Notes: generated by a model not told the origin, from the sequence alone. A DNA stretch of 64,000 nucleotides from Theristus sp. LFF4_11 (GCA_030248135.1 JASANC010001250.1:1-64000); one strand, 5' to 3'; positions 33,520-45,790 are shown, counted from the stretch's first letter. Numbers and translations: made by a program.

Positions 33520-36500
33520 TCAAGCATCAATAATCACAAACGCATCCATGACGGAAATATGACAATATTCGAAGAACAATCGCTGCGCTTCACTAAGCGT
33601 CTTGTGAAGGTCCAGTGTACCGGAGAGCCTGAGAAATATGTTCCTTTAGTTTGAAAATATTTCAGTGCAACTTGATGATTGGCTGGTTTCGATTCGTTAT
33701 CGGCCTGATTGGTCAATATATTGGGAGGCAAAATCAGTAAGTCCAGTACTTGCAGTCGGTTATTATAAGCTGGCCACACAAACAGACACGCGAGTGCTAC
33801 TGTCGCACATCACACATGTGTGTTCACACATTACAGTCGAACTCTGAATTACAGGCTATCAGCTGATTCGTTCGTGATCACGTGATGCATGCTTTCTGTG
33901 CATAGGCATTGTTGTGAAGCGAAGGTGGAGTTGTTCCTGCACACAATCACGTGATCACCATCCAGTCAGCAGATAGCGTATAATTTAGAGTTTGACTGTT
34001 ATTCTTTCTATTTGAGTTGTATTAGTCCGTGACGGTATAACAGCGTTACGGTGCACTTCGCACTTTACATAAAAGATTCGTTTTTCAATTTTGGCAATCG
34101 TTTTTTCTGCATCATGAAACATTTGTGTTTGATCAGAATTGGCCGAAAGGCAACAGTCAAAACTGATTTGATTTGATTTGAAGAAAAAGCCAAAACCCAC
34201 AAAGCCACTCTCACTTGGACACAGCTTGATGCACCTGTGACGCGTCCGCGCAATTGAACACCACATTTCGATTCAGCGTCAGTATCGCCGCGGCGACGAA
34301 CAAATCGAAACTGAACGACATTTCAGGATCGTCTGTTAGTTGGTCGCCTTCAACGCAGAGAGTACTTTTGTTTTGTTTTTTTAATTTACGTGATAATATC
34401 ACCTCTTTTCCCCCAGAAACCTCAAGAAAGACAACGCACCGCATCCATCCCCCCTTTCCCATTCCGGTGGTTTCGTCTGAAGTGGACGGATTGAAGAGCT
34501 TCCTGTTCCAGTGGATCAATGGCCCGAGGAGACAGAGACGAGACTACGAAAGCCCCCCCCCCCACCAGCCGGCCTGGATTTCCTAAGAAATCGCTCCCAT
34601 GCAGATGCAGAAACTCCGGCGACTCCGGGTCTCCGTATCACAAGCTGCATAGCTGCTTACACATTATCATCTGAGCTCATTACTGTTCGCAAAAGAAAAC
34701 AGATCGTTGGACTGCACAATACGGGAAAGCCGCTCGAGAACGGAAATAAATGAATAAAACGAGGACACCAACCAAACGCCAGCGTCTGCTTGCGCCTCAT
34801 CCGTTCGCGCGCCTGTTGTCCAAGTGAAGAGTTCAATTCCAAATAATGACTCGCGAGCACTTCCATCAGCTGCAGTCCGTCGGCGTAACTGAACTCACGT
34901 TGGAACGACAGCAACAGCCAACTGAAACAAACCCGGATCTTTAGGTTCATTCGGGTTGCGACTCTTCTGCGTGTTTTGGCTTCTATGTGATGCCCTGGCA
35001 CAATAATCTGGATTAGGCCAGTAGAAAATCGCAGTTGTCAAAATTCCTGGTGAGGCCATTGAAAATTTCAGTCAACACTCCTGATCTGAAGAACCTGCGC
35101 TCGATCATAAACACAGCACTGTTGCACAGTTGCTAACAAACACACACACGCCGAAGCGCACTGCATGTAATATCGCATCTGTGCCTGTGTGTTTGTTTGT
35201 AACCAGTGCAACACGACTTTTAGAAGCGAAGTGAAATGTCCTCAGACCAAGACTTTGTTACTTGAACAAAAAAACAAAAAACAAGAACCATTATCCAACA
35301 CACAGAACTCAACCACACAAACATACCGGTGACAGAACAATAAATCATCAGCAGCACAAACCCGTAGATAATGGTACAAATCAGCGTCGACGGTGGCCAA
35401 TAGTTTCTTTAACGACGCTGAAAGACCGACACATTTTTATTCGGATAGCTGATTGGCTGAATTTGAATGTGGGATGCTTGCTGATTGGACCGCACCAGCA
35501 TATAATAGGCCGCTTGCTGATCATATTTATGACGCAGTTTATAAAACCAAGCTATGATACGATACAACCAAAAAACCTCGCCAACCAATTCGTTCAATCA
35601 TCGAATTCGCCAGAAAATCTTGTTGCATCGTGACAATGTAATGACGAAAGCACCAGAAGCAGATCGGCTGGACAGAATAAAAAAAACGGAACAATAAAAT
35701 ATATTGGGGGTGGGGGGAAGTCGCGAAACCGCGCACATGGCGTTCAAAAAATTGCATTCAATAGCACGGTCCTCATTCTTCAGTTGACACCTTTCCCAAA
35801 AACTGACATTCATGTCGAAAACGATCAGAAATCGCGCGTAGATATCGTTCATGCCCTGCACGTAGCCGATGGTCGGCTCCAACAGTGAAAACGCCATCAA
35901 GCCGTCTCGCAGCAACAGAAGCCCGTCGCTGTCGTCTTCTCTGGAATTGAATTCAAATATACCTGATTCATCACCAACCAACATGATCGCTTTTTTTGAC
36001 AAGTGTTATCAGTATATGCAATCAAGTCGGCTTTGCAGAATCAATCAGCTGATCGTAGAAAAAAACTTCAAGAACCATAAAATTCAACGAGAAAAACGAA
36101 CGAGAAAAGCGGATGCGAACGATCGGTTCGTGGCACGTCTTTCAGGACGATGTGCAACGACTCAACCACAGCCGACGAGGTGACGCGCAGACGTTTGGCG
36201 AAGATCTGAGAAACATGCAATCACGGTTTTTTTGGTTTAAAGTTAGCAAGTCCCGAAACGAACGCACACGAATGAAATGGTATTTTAGCTACGCAAAGAT
36301 CAGAAACACAAGGAAAATGCGTTCATAGGTGGAAATCGCGGTGGAACCGCGACGCAATCAGAGCGTTTTGCCATCGTCTGGCGTGATGTTAGTTAATGAC
36401 TCGGCTTGACTCAGCCAATCTACATCATGCCAGATTCAATTGTGAGCCGTCAGCAAATTGCAGAATGTTTTACAGTTGTGACTTCAGAGATGAAAAAACC

Positions 36501-39189
36501 GACGAAATCGCAAAACAAACGGCGTTCGCCAAGTCGTTTTTCAACTTCAGCAGACCAAGCTCGCATTCACCTGTGCTTCCAGCTGAGTGACTCGATTCAG
36601 TGACGACTCCGTTCTCAATTCCGTCGCCGAATTAGAAGCTGCTGTCTCCAAATTCGCGGTCACTCTGCTCTGATCACTATTATTCAAACTCGGAGCCGGT
36701 TTTCTCGACGAACAAGCGCGCGGCGACGACGAAAATGCCGCGAAATTCAGCACGCCGCTCCGGAGAGCGTTCAGTTGACCGTCAGAAATGCTCGAAAAGT
36801 CGTAGGTCGGGTATTTGTCGAGCAGCAACTGTTTCCATCGATCGACCAACGCTTCGTATTGGCATTGTTTGCGGACTCGGATCAGTTGGCGTTCTGAAGT
36901 GGTCGACTGCGCTGGGTAGAGGCCGAACAGGTACGACCAGACGTCGGCGCGGATCGACTGATCGACGCCGCCTACAAAAAAAGATTAAAACAACATGAAA
37001 ACGAGAGAATCAAGAGGTCGATTTTTCAAATCAAGCTCTTTTTGTGGGCTTCTTTTTCTGCTCATCAGGTTGATAGCGCGAGTTTTGGGAAGTCGTCTGA
37101 ACATGATCATAAACAGTTCAGTTCAGGATTTTGTGAACATCAATAATTGATTAGCCAATATTTCCACGCATCAAATATTGGACCACTCAAATAATGAATT
37201 GTAATCAATCAATCAACCAACCCATTGATCAATTACAAATCAATCAATGTATCAGCCAGGCAATCAATCAATCAACCAACCAGATTCAGTCAACCAACAA
37301 ATCAACCAACGAATCAAACCACCAATCACCCTCGTGGCCTGGTGGTAGTGCGTTAGACTCTTGTCTGTGCGCTCGGGGGATCGAGCCCCGCCGAGGGGTG
37401 TATAGGCACTTAATGACAGAGAAAACTCGATGGGCGCCCACTCAATGGCGTTCTGTACGCTTCTCTGGGTTAGCCCTGGCTAAAAACATCGCCTAAAAAT
37501 CACAACAACAACAACAACAACCAATCAATGAAAATCAATCAATCTCCACTGACCACGAAATATATCCCTCCTGAACGCGTTCTCATTCACCAGTCTGCCC
37601 TGTTTATCGAACAACAGCTTGAAATCATCCAACTGCATCGGATTTGAGCGGTCGATCTGCTTCAAATTGAATTTCGACGTCGGCGACAGTTCGCTGAGTT
37701 CCATTTGAGCGAATTGTGGACTTCGGACGGCGGCGGTTTGCGTTGAATCGTGGCTGCTGTGATGATTGTCAGCCGCTCGCTGATCGCTCAGTGGTGGTGG
37801 ATACATGACCAGCTGGAAGGTCGGTTGTTTTACACCTTGTTTCAAATCTGATTTGGGGCTTTTTGAAATGGAATCGATCATCAACAGTGCACCTCTGTCA
37901 CGTGGTCACGTCCATTCCTGGTTGTCACAGAGGGATGTCATAGGAAGCACCATGCACATAACCCAATTTGTGTGGCACAGTCACTATACAAGGACTTCAG
38001 GATCAGAAATATCACGTAAAATGGTCAAATACAACCAAAAACAAGCATAGATGCATTCACAAAATCCATTTTATCATCAGATAACATGCAACAGCTGTTC
38101 AGCTAAAAGGCATCATAATTTCATGTTGCTTTTCAAGCACTGAACAAAAAAGCGTATTTTCATTTCCTGTTGCTGAAAACACAATAAAAATCAGGGTTGA
38201 AAGCTGCTTGAGTGTATGATACGTTTCGTTTGACCGCACCAGCTTGTGATGCAAACGGTGATAAAATTCAGGCAGATTCAGTGGCAGCCAATCAGTTCAC
38301 ATCAGTTTACAGCTTTGAAATGCAGCTAGATTCAGTAGCAGCCAATCAGTTCACAGCTTTGAAGTGCAGCTAAATTCAGTAGCAGCCAATCAGTTCACAG
38401 CTTTGAAATGCAGCCAGATTCAGTAGCAGCCAATCAGTTCACAGCTTTGAAATGCAGCCAGATTCAGTAGCAGCCAATCAGTTCACAGCTTTGAAATGCA
38501 GCTAGATTCAGTAGCAGCCAATCAGTTCACAGCTTTGAAGTGCAGCTAGATTCAGTAGCTCAGTTCACAGCTTTGAAATGCAGCCAGATTCAGTAGAAAC
38601 CAATCAGTTCACAGCTTTGAAGTGCAGCTAGATTCAGTAGCAGCCAATCAGTTCACAGCTTTGAAATGCAGCCAGATTCAGTAGCAGCCAATCAGTTCAC
38701 AGCTTTGAAGTGCAACTAGATTCAGTAGCAGCCAATCAGTTCACAGCTTTGAAGTGCAGCTATATTCAGTGGCAGCCAATCAGTTTACAGTTTTGAAATG
38801 CAGCCAGATTCAGAATGTACTGTGGTGTTGCAGGCCCCAGCTGTGAAATAATCCAAAAACAATTTGTGTAATCTGATCTTCCCAAAAAACAAAACCACGC
38901 AATACACTACCAAACCCAAACAAACCATAATCAACAAGCAACCTTCTCAACAAACAACAAAAAACAAACGAACCTGAAAATCACCGCACCCCGCACTGGA
39001 GCATTCTGAGGCTACGCTGTTTTCGCGCGCACGATTTTCACCGCCATCAATAAATTCCAGTTCAACACTGTTCTCCAAAACGTTTTCGTCGTCGCCGTTT
39101 TTTGATGAGACAGCCGACACTGTGGTAATCAGTTCCAGTGCATCAGTGCACTGCTCAACGCACTCTACACTGTCTTGTGTGTTCAGCAT
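33520..39189 (-). CDS. TBC-domain Rab GTPase-activating protein (GYP7/TBC1D15-17-like)
   Basis: Ten exons: 39189-38974, 37812-37554, 36971-36571, 36205-36102, 35940-35808, 35667-35586, 35417-35327, 34921-34773, 34332-34215 and 33628-33520. Phases close throughout, giving 553 residues if ATG 39189 is the start. TBC proteins stimulate Rab GTP hydrolysis with an arginine and a glutamine finger. Both are here: KDVPRTDRSHP and EPTIGYVQGMND. Other landmarks in order are MQLDDFKLLFDKQGRLVNEN, RDIFRGGVDQSIRADVWSYL, PICFWCFRHYIV, LFCHRWLLLSFQREF, FSFDLFVAAAIL and LSGTLDLHKTLSEAQRLF. This order and the VWSYLFGLYP..STTSER signature fit the GYP7 branch. A serine-rich insert of about 70 residues lies between the first TBC helices and the arginine finger. 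The first exon (acidic, no domain) is the least certain. Confidence 0.87.
33833..34000. repeat. Palindromic element, third full copy
   Basis: The ends ACAGTCGAACTCTGAATTAC and ATTTAGAGTTTGACTGT are inverted, and the inner arms carry GTGATCACGTGATGCATGC. It sits in a TBC-gene intron between the exons at 34332-34215 and 33628-33520. Confidence 0.65.
35085..35260. repeat. CACA-rich hairpin element in a TBC-gene intron
   Basis: AGCACTGTTGCACAGTTGCT and AACAAACACACACACGCC are mirrored by GTGCCTGTGTGTTTGTTTGT and AACCAGTGCAAC. It ends with the ATGTCCTCAGACCAAGACTT tail, and its left edge CTGAAGAACC resembles the inverse of that tail. Confidence 0.6.
37190..37320. repeat. AATC/CAACC microsatellite-like tract
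   Basis: Imperfect repeats of AATC and AACC (ATCAATCAATCAACCAACCC and similar) fill about 130 bp and resume after the SINE at 37521. This suggests the SINE inserted into the tract. Confidence 0.75.
37331..37520 (+). mobile_element. tRNA-derived SINE with (CAA)n tail
   Basis: A tRNA-like head has a box A match (TGGCCTGGTGG) and a perfect pol III box B (GATCGAGCC). Acceptor-like ends pair (CCCTCG with CGAGGG). A body of about 110 bp that is unrelated to tRNA follows, then (CAA)5-6. ACCAATCA precedes the head and follows the tail, a probable target duplication. It lies in a TBC-gene intron, antisense to the gene. It is not a functional tRNA, because no clean anticodon arm forms. Confidence 0.8.
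38272..38812. repeat. 44-bp tandem array, about 12 units, each with a CCAAT box
   Basis: The unit reads CAGCCAATCAGTTCACAGCT then TTGAAATGCAGCTAGATTCAGTAG split by small changes. Copies start near 38285, 38339, 38383, 38427, 38471 and 38515 and continue to 38771, with one shortened unit near 38560. Each full unit holds GCCAATCAG, the optimal NF-Y binding core. It lies in the first TBC-gene intron. Confidence 0.92.
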
Positions 39190-41934
39190 CAGTTTTTTGT
39201 CGTGGAAATCACGTTGTTTATTCAAAATCAATGATGATAATGTTTGCCTGTAGAATAGCGCATGTTTTCTTCAGGTGTCTCTGGCGTGTTTTGCTTTGAC
39301 AGAGCACAGCACGAAATTTGTTTGCTGGCCGACCTGTTTTGTGCTCTTTTCCACCAAGAAAGTGTTCTGAAAGAGACACAAGCATGCTGTGCTGGCTCGT
39401 TGCTTGTTCGCCATGTTTATGCGCTGATTGGTCTGCCACTGGCATGACGCAAACAATCAGAGAAAAAATATTTGACTTCTGGACTCGTATTTTTACGGAG
39501 TACGGACTTGCGTCAGGACTAGGTCAGTCAAAATAACATGCATCATTATTTGAAATTCCCGCCCACTGGTTGGCTGTGTCACGACACGTCGCTCGACCAA
39601 TCAACACATCTGATTCCGATTCAGATCAAATTCAGACCAACCAATAAGCACGCTGCACAACAAAATAAAAACGCAATATTCTTCCCACACAAATCAGAAA
39701 CGATAGTAAATTCGAACAGTTCGATAACTTGTTCGCAGCGATTTACATGAGAAAAACGCTTTGTGAATTAATATAACCGACAGACCATCGCAAGAATTCA
39801 TTTTTCGTTTTTTTATTCAATATTGATTGTTTATTCTCATGACACAAATTTCGATTTGATTGACTTTATGACTCTACGCCGACAGTAGGGATGGAGCCGG
39901 ATCCGGTCCAGACTCCGGATCAACTGATCAAAACCGCGTACAATCAAAGTGAACACATGACCGCAATATATTGATTGACATCATGAACCATAAAAAGTAA
40001 CAACATGAAGGTACAGTAAAAAACACTTTCCTTCACAAGCAAATAAATAATAGCTGATTGGCCGCTTTCTTTGACTGGTGGCATTAACAATATATGTAGC
40101 CAATCATCTCGCTTGAATCAAACCTTTTCCAATAACAAGTACCAAAAGGAACACAATAAAACAATACGACTGTCACTCGGCTGGTGGATTGAAAAAAAAA
40201 TTGATAAAGTCATGCTCTGCAGACCGTGCATGTTCTTTCAAACGTAACTTCAGTGTGCTGTTTTGCAACCAGTAACAGACAAACACACAGGCACACAGAC
40301 ACCAGGAACGACTTGTTTTTTCTAGTGTGACTATGCCAACAACAACGTGACGTTACCGGCGTCAAAAAACACAACATATTGATAAAACTGCGTGTTCCGT
40401 AGAAAAAAGTGCACACATGGTCTCCAGACCAAAGCGTTTATGGCCGCATTACGGTATTGAAAGGCAGCATTCGAATGCTGTCCGATTCATCGCGTTGCAC
40501 AAAGAGGGGTGGTTAAAATAAATTGAATGTTGCGAAATCGAATAAAAATTGCGGAATATAAAATAACGTTGAACATTTTTGATCGCACCGTTTTTGATCA
40601 ACGTTTGGAACATGAACGACAGCGACAACAGTGTATGTTGGGTCACACGGAAACGGAACACACACCGATTGGGTGCCCCAACACAATCTTACAGCACACT
40701 TACCCGATTACCAAGATTATTGCGAAAGTTGAAACCCAAATTTCCTGAATGTCATAAATCTAGCTTTCTAAATTTTTCGGGTCACGAAAGCTGCAGTGAG
40801 ATCGTGTCAAGAACCGTATTCCGTGGCAACATAAGACATAAAACAAGGAACGAAAGCAGAAAAAAATTTGAAGCATGTTTATATTTTTGAAGATCTCTAA
40901 AGCAAAACCGCTGCTATGAGTTCCATCCAAAATTTATGATCACACAAAACAGTCGACATCAGCGGAACTTTCTACGTCATTGATTGAAGAATAAAATCAA
41001 CAAAGAAGCATTGTTATCGCGGAACAACCCAAAAATATCACAAAATTCACGCGTTAAAAAACTGTAACCAAATCGGACACACATAAGCCTGTTCTTTATC
41101 AAGAAACTGCATTGACTAGACAGTCAACAGCAGATTAAAAATTTTATCATGTGAAAAACACGCGAATCAGTCGAGAAAAAAATAAAAATAAATAAGCATA
41201 AAAATCAGCCAACTATCACGAAGTTCCCTGTCTGAATACCGTATATATTCGTGATGTTCCACATTGCACATAATACCACAAACGCTATAAAAAAGATCTG
41301 AGATGGTAGTGCACAACATTATACCGTGTTGGAAAAAGTGAAGGGTAGGGCGCATTCATGTGGCAGTATTCAGTGACCTAGCTGCGCGGTTTTCTGCATT
41401 TCATAAATCACAAACAAGTTTTGTCCATTAAAATTCCAAACATTCATCAACACAAACACTCAAAAATTTAAAAAAATTAAAAAAGCAAAGTGCAATTTGA
41501 ACGGCCCCCGTTTGAACTTGATCAGGGTCACGCACCAGCCAATCAGCTAATGCCCCAAGTTATCCCTCCGACTATACGTACACGCGCGCTGCTGTAAAGT
41601 CGTATGTGTGCGCATGTGCTGTTTGCTTGTGGCCATGCAACCTCACTGCACAACCCTGCACACTGCACATCACTGATTTTTATAACCGAGTATGTCTTCA
41701 GACAAGGACTTTAACGATCACAACAAATGCATATTTCTAGGTGCATATTTAAGCGAGCACTCGAAAAACGTTCGACTGTTCACAGATCATGGCCAATGCG
41801 AATCAGCAACACATCGGACTCATTTCGAATCCAGAGTCAGTCAGTTGACTCCGTGAAGCAAAAAGCAAAAAAGCAAAACGACGGGGACGGTTTTCCACCG
41901 CTCGCCTAATACAACAACAACAACGATGAATCAA
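39190..41934. other. Spacer between F-box/UBC and TBC genes
   Basis: No exon series seen. It contains CACA-rich hairpin copies near 40250-40440 and 41580-41715, and several CCAAT boxes (GCTGATTGGTC near 39425, GCTGATTGGCCG near 40053, CAGCCAATCAGC near 41537). A frame at 40579-40890 has no splice or family support. Confidence 0.45.
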
Positions 41935-44900
41935 TCATACGAGTGCATACTTCCAGGTGCATAACTGAGCGAGCAATCGATACACGGCCGGCTGCTCCGA
42001 GCAAAGGCGCGCTAAGTCCGGACGCATCGCGGTGTGCGTGTTCGGGTCGGACAGCAGCGAGCGAATGGCGACCAGAAGCATCGGCGTCGAAACCGACGGA
42101 CACCAGCCTGCGCGCGTTTTTGGGGGTAATTGCGGAAACCCAATGGAATTTTACTTGGGGCCCAGGCCCAGTACCGAAGACGAAAGCAAAATTTCGAGGG
42201 GGGGGGTCATCACGTGGAAGTGCCGAAAATTTTTCAGTGGGGGTGTCAATCATGGTACAGTGACGGGCCGGGTCGATATGGCAATATGTCCAACATTCTG
42301 GATGCTTTTCAGAATTTCTGACCAACCTTCAACATTTCTGACTGAGAAAAGTAAATCAAACAATCAGTCGTACACTCTCAATTCCAGTAACTGGAAGCTC
42401 AATAGCGCCTGTTTAGTGAGTTTTGTCAAACCATAAACTGCTGAAGTATGGAGCTTCCGCAACAAAAACTTGTTGACACTGATTTGACTGCTTTGTCTGT
42501 GAATTCACACAAATTGTTTGTTTTTTGAAGGTATGAAGAAAACAGAAACGAAAACCCACCAGAACGGACGGCCGAAATCGCCGTCAGCAGGTCCATGCCG
42601 ATGTCGCCGTGAGCGGAGACGTTCGGATGCAGGATTCGGGTCAGAAACCGAGGGCAAGGCGGACCGATTGGGTACTGCGGGTGAATGTTGCAAGTTTTTT
42701 TAGTGATGCAGGGTTTTTTACACCTAAAAACACCTTCGTTCCGCGAAGAAGTTCAAAAACACGGTATTTGCATGAAACTTGATTGCCAAAGTCGGCTGCC
42801 AATAAGACACGACACTTTGTACTTTTTTCTCAGAATTAGCATTTATTTTATGCTTTCTTTCGTGAAAGAAATTGGTGCTGCACACAAACAACGAAAGAAA
42901 CGCTGCTGGACAACAAAATTCGGCGATTCAACTTGTTGATGCACATCCACCACACCATCGTACAGGAAATTTCAAAAAAAGTTTAAAAAAACTAAAAATA
43001 AACGAACATCCGCCGGAAAGTGAATGACCAGGTAGAACTTTCCGCCCTCATACGGTGTGCCGACGGGGCCGGTGATACTGCCCAGCCATCGACTCTGCGA
43101 TAAATCGAGCGGAATTGCCTACAAAAAAAGAGAAAATTACAAACCAAAAACAGTTTCTATTCGTCTGAAAACTCATGCGACAGCGACCCAGCGTCATTCG
43201 CGACAACATGCGAAATTTTAGTTTTTTGTTTTTTTCAAAGCACATCACGGTCCTTCAAACCACCATAAACCGAAACTCACTGCGTTTGTACTCGTTGAAA
43301 GGAACTTAGTGTGATGATGGTTGATGCGACAATTGAAAATTGCCCGAGTGACACTGTCAAAATTTCACGGACTCGAGCCACTTCCACCAATTTTGAATTG
43401 CCGCGCCCAAGCATCACACTGATCACCGATTTCAATTCTCTCAATTTTACAATTTCTCCGTTTCTATATTCCATCCACGCGTGCGCTGAGTCGCAGCACT
43501 TTCAAAATATAAAGAAATACCAAGTGTCCATAAAACCGGCCCATGGAGCCGCGGTGTGTTTCGCACCTGTACTCCATCCGGTCGCTCCTCCATCAAATAG
43601 CGATACTCCAGCAGCAGCCGCGACACCCGGCTCGGCGTCGATCGGCCGACACGCGCGCGCTGCTCACCGGCCGCCTCGTTCAGTCGGCGAGCGAGCTCGT
43701 CTTTCGTGCGAGCGTCGTACTCGATCGCCTGCAGTGAGTCGGCGGAGACTGCTTTTAGATTTAGATCATTCGTTATCGGCCGGAAAATCATGACGAATTT
43801 CTCGTTTAGTATTTATTACCGTGCGAAAAAATCTTGTAGAGTCCTATTTTATTATCATGACAAAAATTTCGACAACGATTGGTTGCACTGCTGTATTGTG
43901 CAAAACAGTCCGCGCCTACACGCAAAATGTTGCTGGCGCTGGCCTTTCTCAGTGGGGCGACTGCGGCTCCGTCGCAGCAACATTGCGCTGCGCCGTCATG
44001 TGGAGTTGCAAAAAATTGCAATGGTTAGAAACAAAATCGAACAAGTCCTCACAATAAAACTGCCCAGCAGCGCTTGGAAATCGATGAACAAACAAGAACA
44101 CACCGACAAGCACTGCATGCAGGCCGTGGAGCGCAGCAGACGTGTGAACGTGCCGAACCAGCAGACCGGCACCGCCGATTCGGCGTGCTGATGCAACGGC
44201 CAGCGAGCGTGAACGCGCCGCTGCCAGTAGCCGCTCACACTGTGCTTCAGCACCTGACGGTATTCGGAGAGAACCGGAATAAGAGCACATTCATAGCGCA
44301 CCGTGAATTTTTGGTGTTCATCATGTGCAAAAGGCGCGAGGGACACATTCGCTTGTTGTTCCGACAGGCCTCCTGCGCTGAACATTCTAGCATAATTTCC
44401 AACCCATGCGTTGCAAAACCAGGAAAATGGTCAATCATAATCCCCAAAAAAATGAAAAATCCAACCAAACCAATTTCCGCCAGCGATGATTGACGTACGC
44501 GGCCGAGCACAGCGCGATGTCGTCCAAGTAGGCGAACATTTGCAGCAACAGTTCAGGCGGAATGTTCTGCTCGAACATGCCAGCCGGCAGCATGCTGTGC
44601 GTAGTCGCGTTGTAGTACGACAGTGAGTGCACCTGGAATGCGTTTTTCTCCGGATTTCACGATTTTTCGAATGAATCCGATTTGTATTTTGCAGGTCAAT
44701 CTCACAAACAACGCTCACGTGCTGCGCGACTCGGTCGACCGGTTCACCCTGCACCCGGAGCAGGCCCGCATGCAACGACGACGCCTGCTCGACATCGCAC
44801 ATCGACGCTGCCTCCGGTGGCAATCGCGACGACCTGCTTACATCACAACGTACAGTCCAGCTGGCTAATAGATACAACTAGCTGATTGGTTTGTTGCACA

Positions 44901-45790
44901 CATGTGCAGTTGATGCGTGCATTCCGTGCAAACCAAACTCCGCCTGTGTGAAACACCTGTGCAAAAAAAACGGAAAAAACCGGACCCGCCAACACCGTCG
45001 CCATCATCGTCGTCGTGCCGCTCATCGTTCACCGCAGTCGATCCGAGCGCGAACGCCCCGCCCACTTCCATGGTCGGCTCATTGTGCGGCGACGTCGCGG
45101 CCAGCGATCCGCTGACGCTCGGCTCGGACGCGCGCTCCGGCTCCGGATCCTCGTTGCCGGAGTCCTCCGAATCGGACTTGCCGCCGCCGTCCGTCTACAA
45201 ATGCAAAATGGGCTTGTTTGTTTGTTCTTGTTGTTTTGACAATCATCAAATACAAATAATCAGCGCGCTTTTTACTTCCGGTAGTGTCACAAAACCTTGC
45301 TGCAACTGCACACAGCGTGAATGAAGACCGCATATTTCTCGTTCACACCCGACTATATTACACACACCGCATGTTCTAAACCGAGATTACTGCCGTGGTG
45401 ATTGTTGAAACAAACAGGCAGAACAGAGAAGAAGTAAACGAAAGTAGCGCGGCTGGCCGACAAAACTCGGCTGCCGTTTCGTTCAGCGGCGCTCACTTTG
45501 AGCTCGCCGCCATTGCGCGTCGTCTCGTCGGTGGCGCACACGAACAGATGACAGGCGGCACACAGCGGCGAGCCGAACGCGCGCCCGTAGAAGCCGCTGC
45601 ACTGCGCGCACGCCGCCGGCGTCGCCGAGTATTTCGCAATCAACTGATCCGCTTCGTCGCCGTCCAGGCCGCACGAGCCGACGAGCAACAGCGCGACGCA
45701 TTGGTCGAATTCGTTCTCTCTTTTCCCAGTGCTCTTTTTGCAAATGTCCGTTTGAGTGTCGTGCGACGTTCGCGTGCACTCGCTCGTCAT
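41935..45790 (-). CDS. F-box protein fused to a catalytically dead ubiquitin-conjugating (UBC/UEV-like) domain
   Basis: Nine exons with closing phases: 45790-45497, 45194-44986, 44833-44719, 44632-44471, 44253-44053, 43728-43567, 43118-43008, 42674-42560 and 42107-41935; 513 residues. Domains in order: a Cys4 motif (C61, C64, C77, C80; CAQCSGFYGRAFGSPLCAAC), probably zinc-binding; an acidic linker; an F-box at about 230-260 (IPPELLLQMFAYLDD..NHRWRKL), the usual Skp1 docking motif; a linker (SGYWQRRVHARWPLHQ); and a UBC fold from about 360 to the end. The UBC part keeps GSITGPVGTPYEGGKFYLVI, YPIGPPCPRFLTRILHPN (HPN kept), VAIRSLLSDPN and CTWKYA. The catalytic Cys position is Gly444 (GDIGMDLL instead of GxICLDIL), so it should not carry ubiquitin thioester. 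A scaffold or UEV-like role beside an SCF ligase is inferred. The start lies 200 bp from the SMIM15 stop. Confidence 0.8.
44850..44950. repeat. Partial palindromic element in an F-box/UBC intron
   Basis: It carries TACAGTCCAGCTGGCTAATA, ACTAGCTGATTGGTTTG and AACTCCGCC, related to the left half of the 5.5 and 9.7 kb elements. Confidence 0.4.

Noticed and set aside
37331..37403. Functional tRNA gene
   Set aside because: Pol III boxes and acceptor pairing exist, but no proper anticodon stem forms and a SINE body with CAA tail follows.
38272..38812. CRISPR-like array
   Set aside because: Units are continuous 44-bp tandem repeats without unique spacers, in an animal intron.
41943..42436. Plus-strand frames around the UBC terminal exon
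   Set aside because: Antisense; the minus frame continues the UBC fold to a conserved WKYA end and stop.
44431..44877. 148-codon minus frame as one exon
   Set aside because: Only 44833-44719 has splice sites and phase; the rest is intron.
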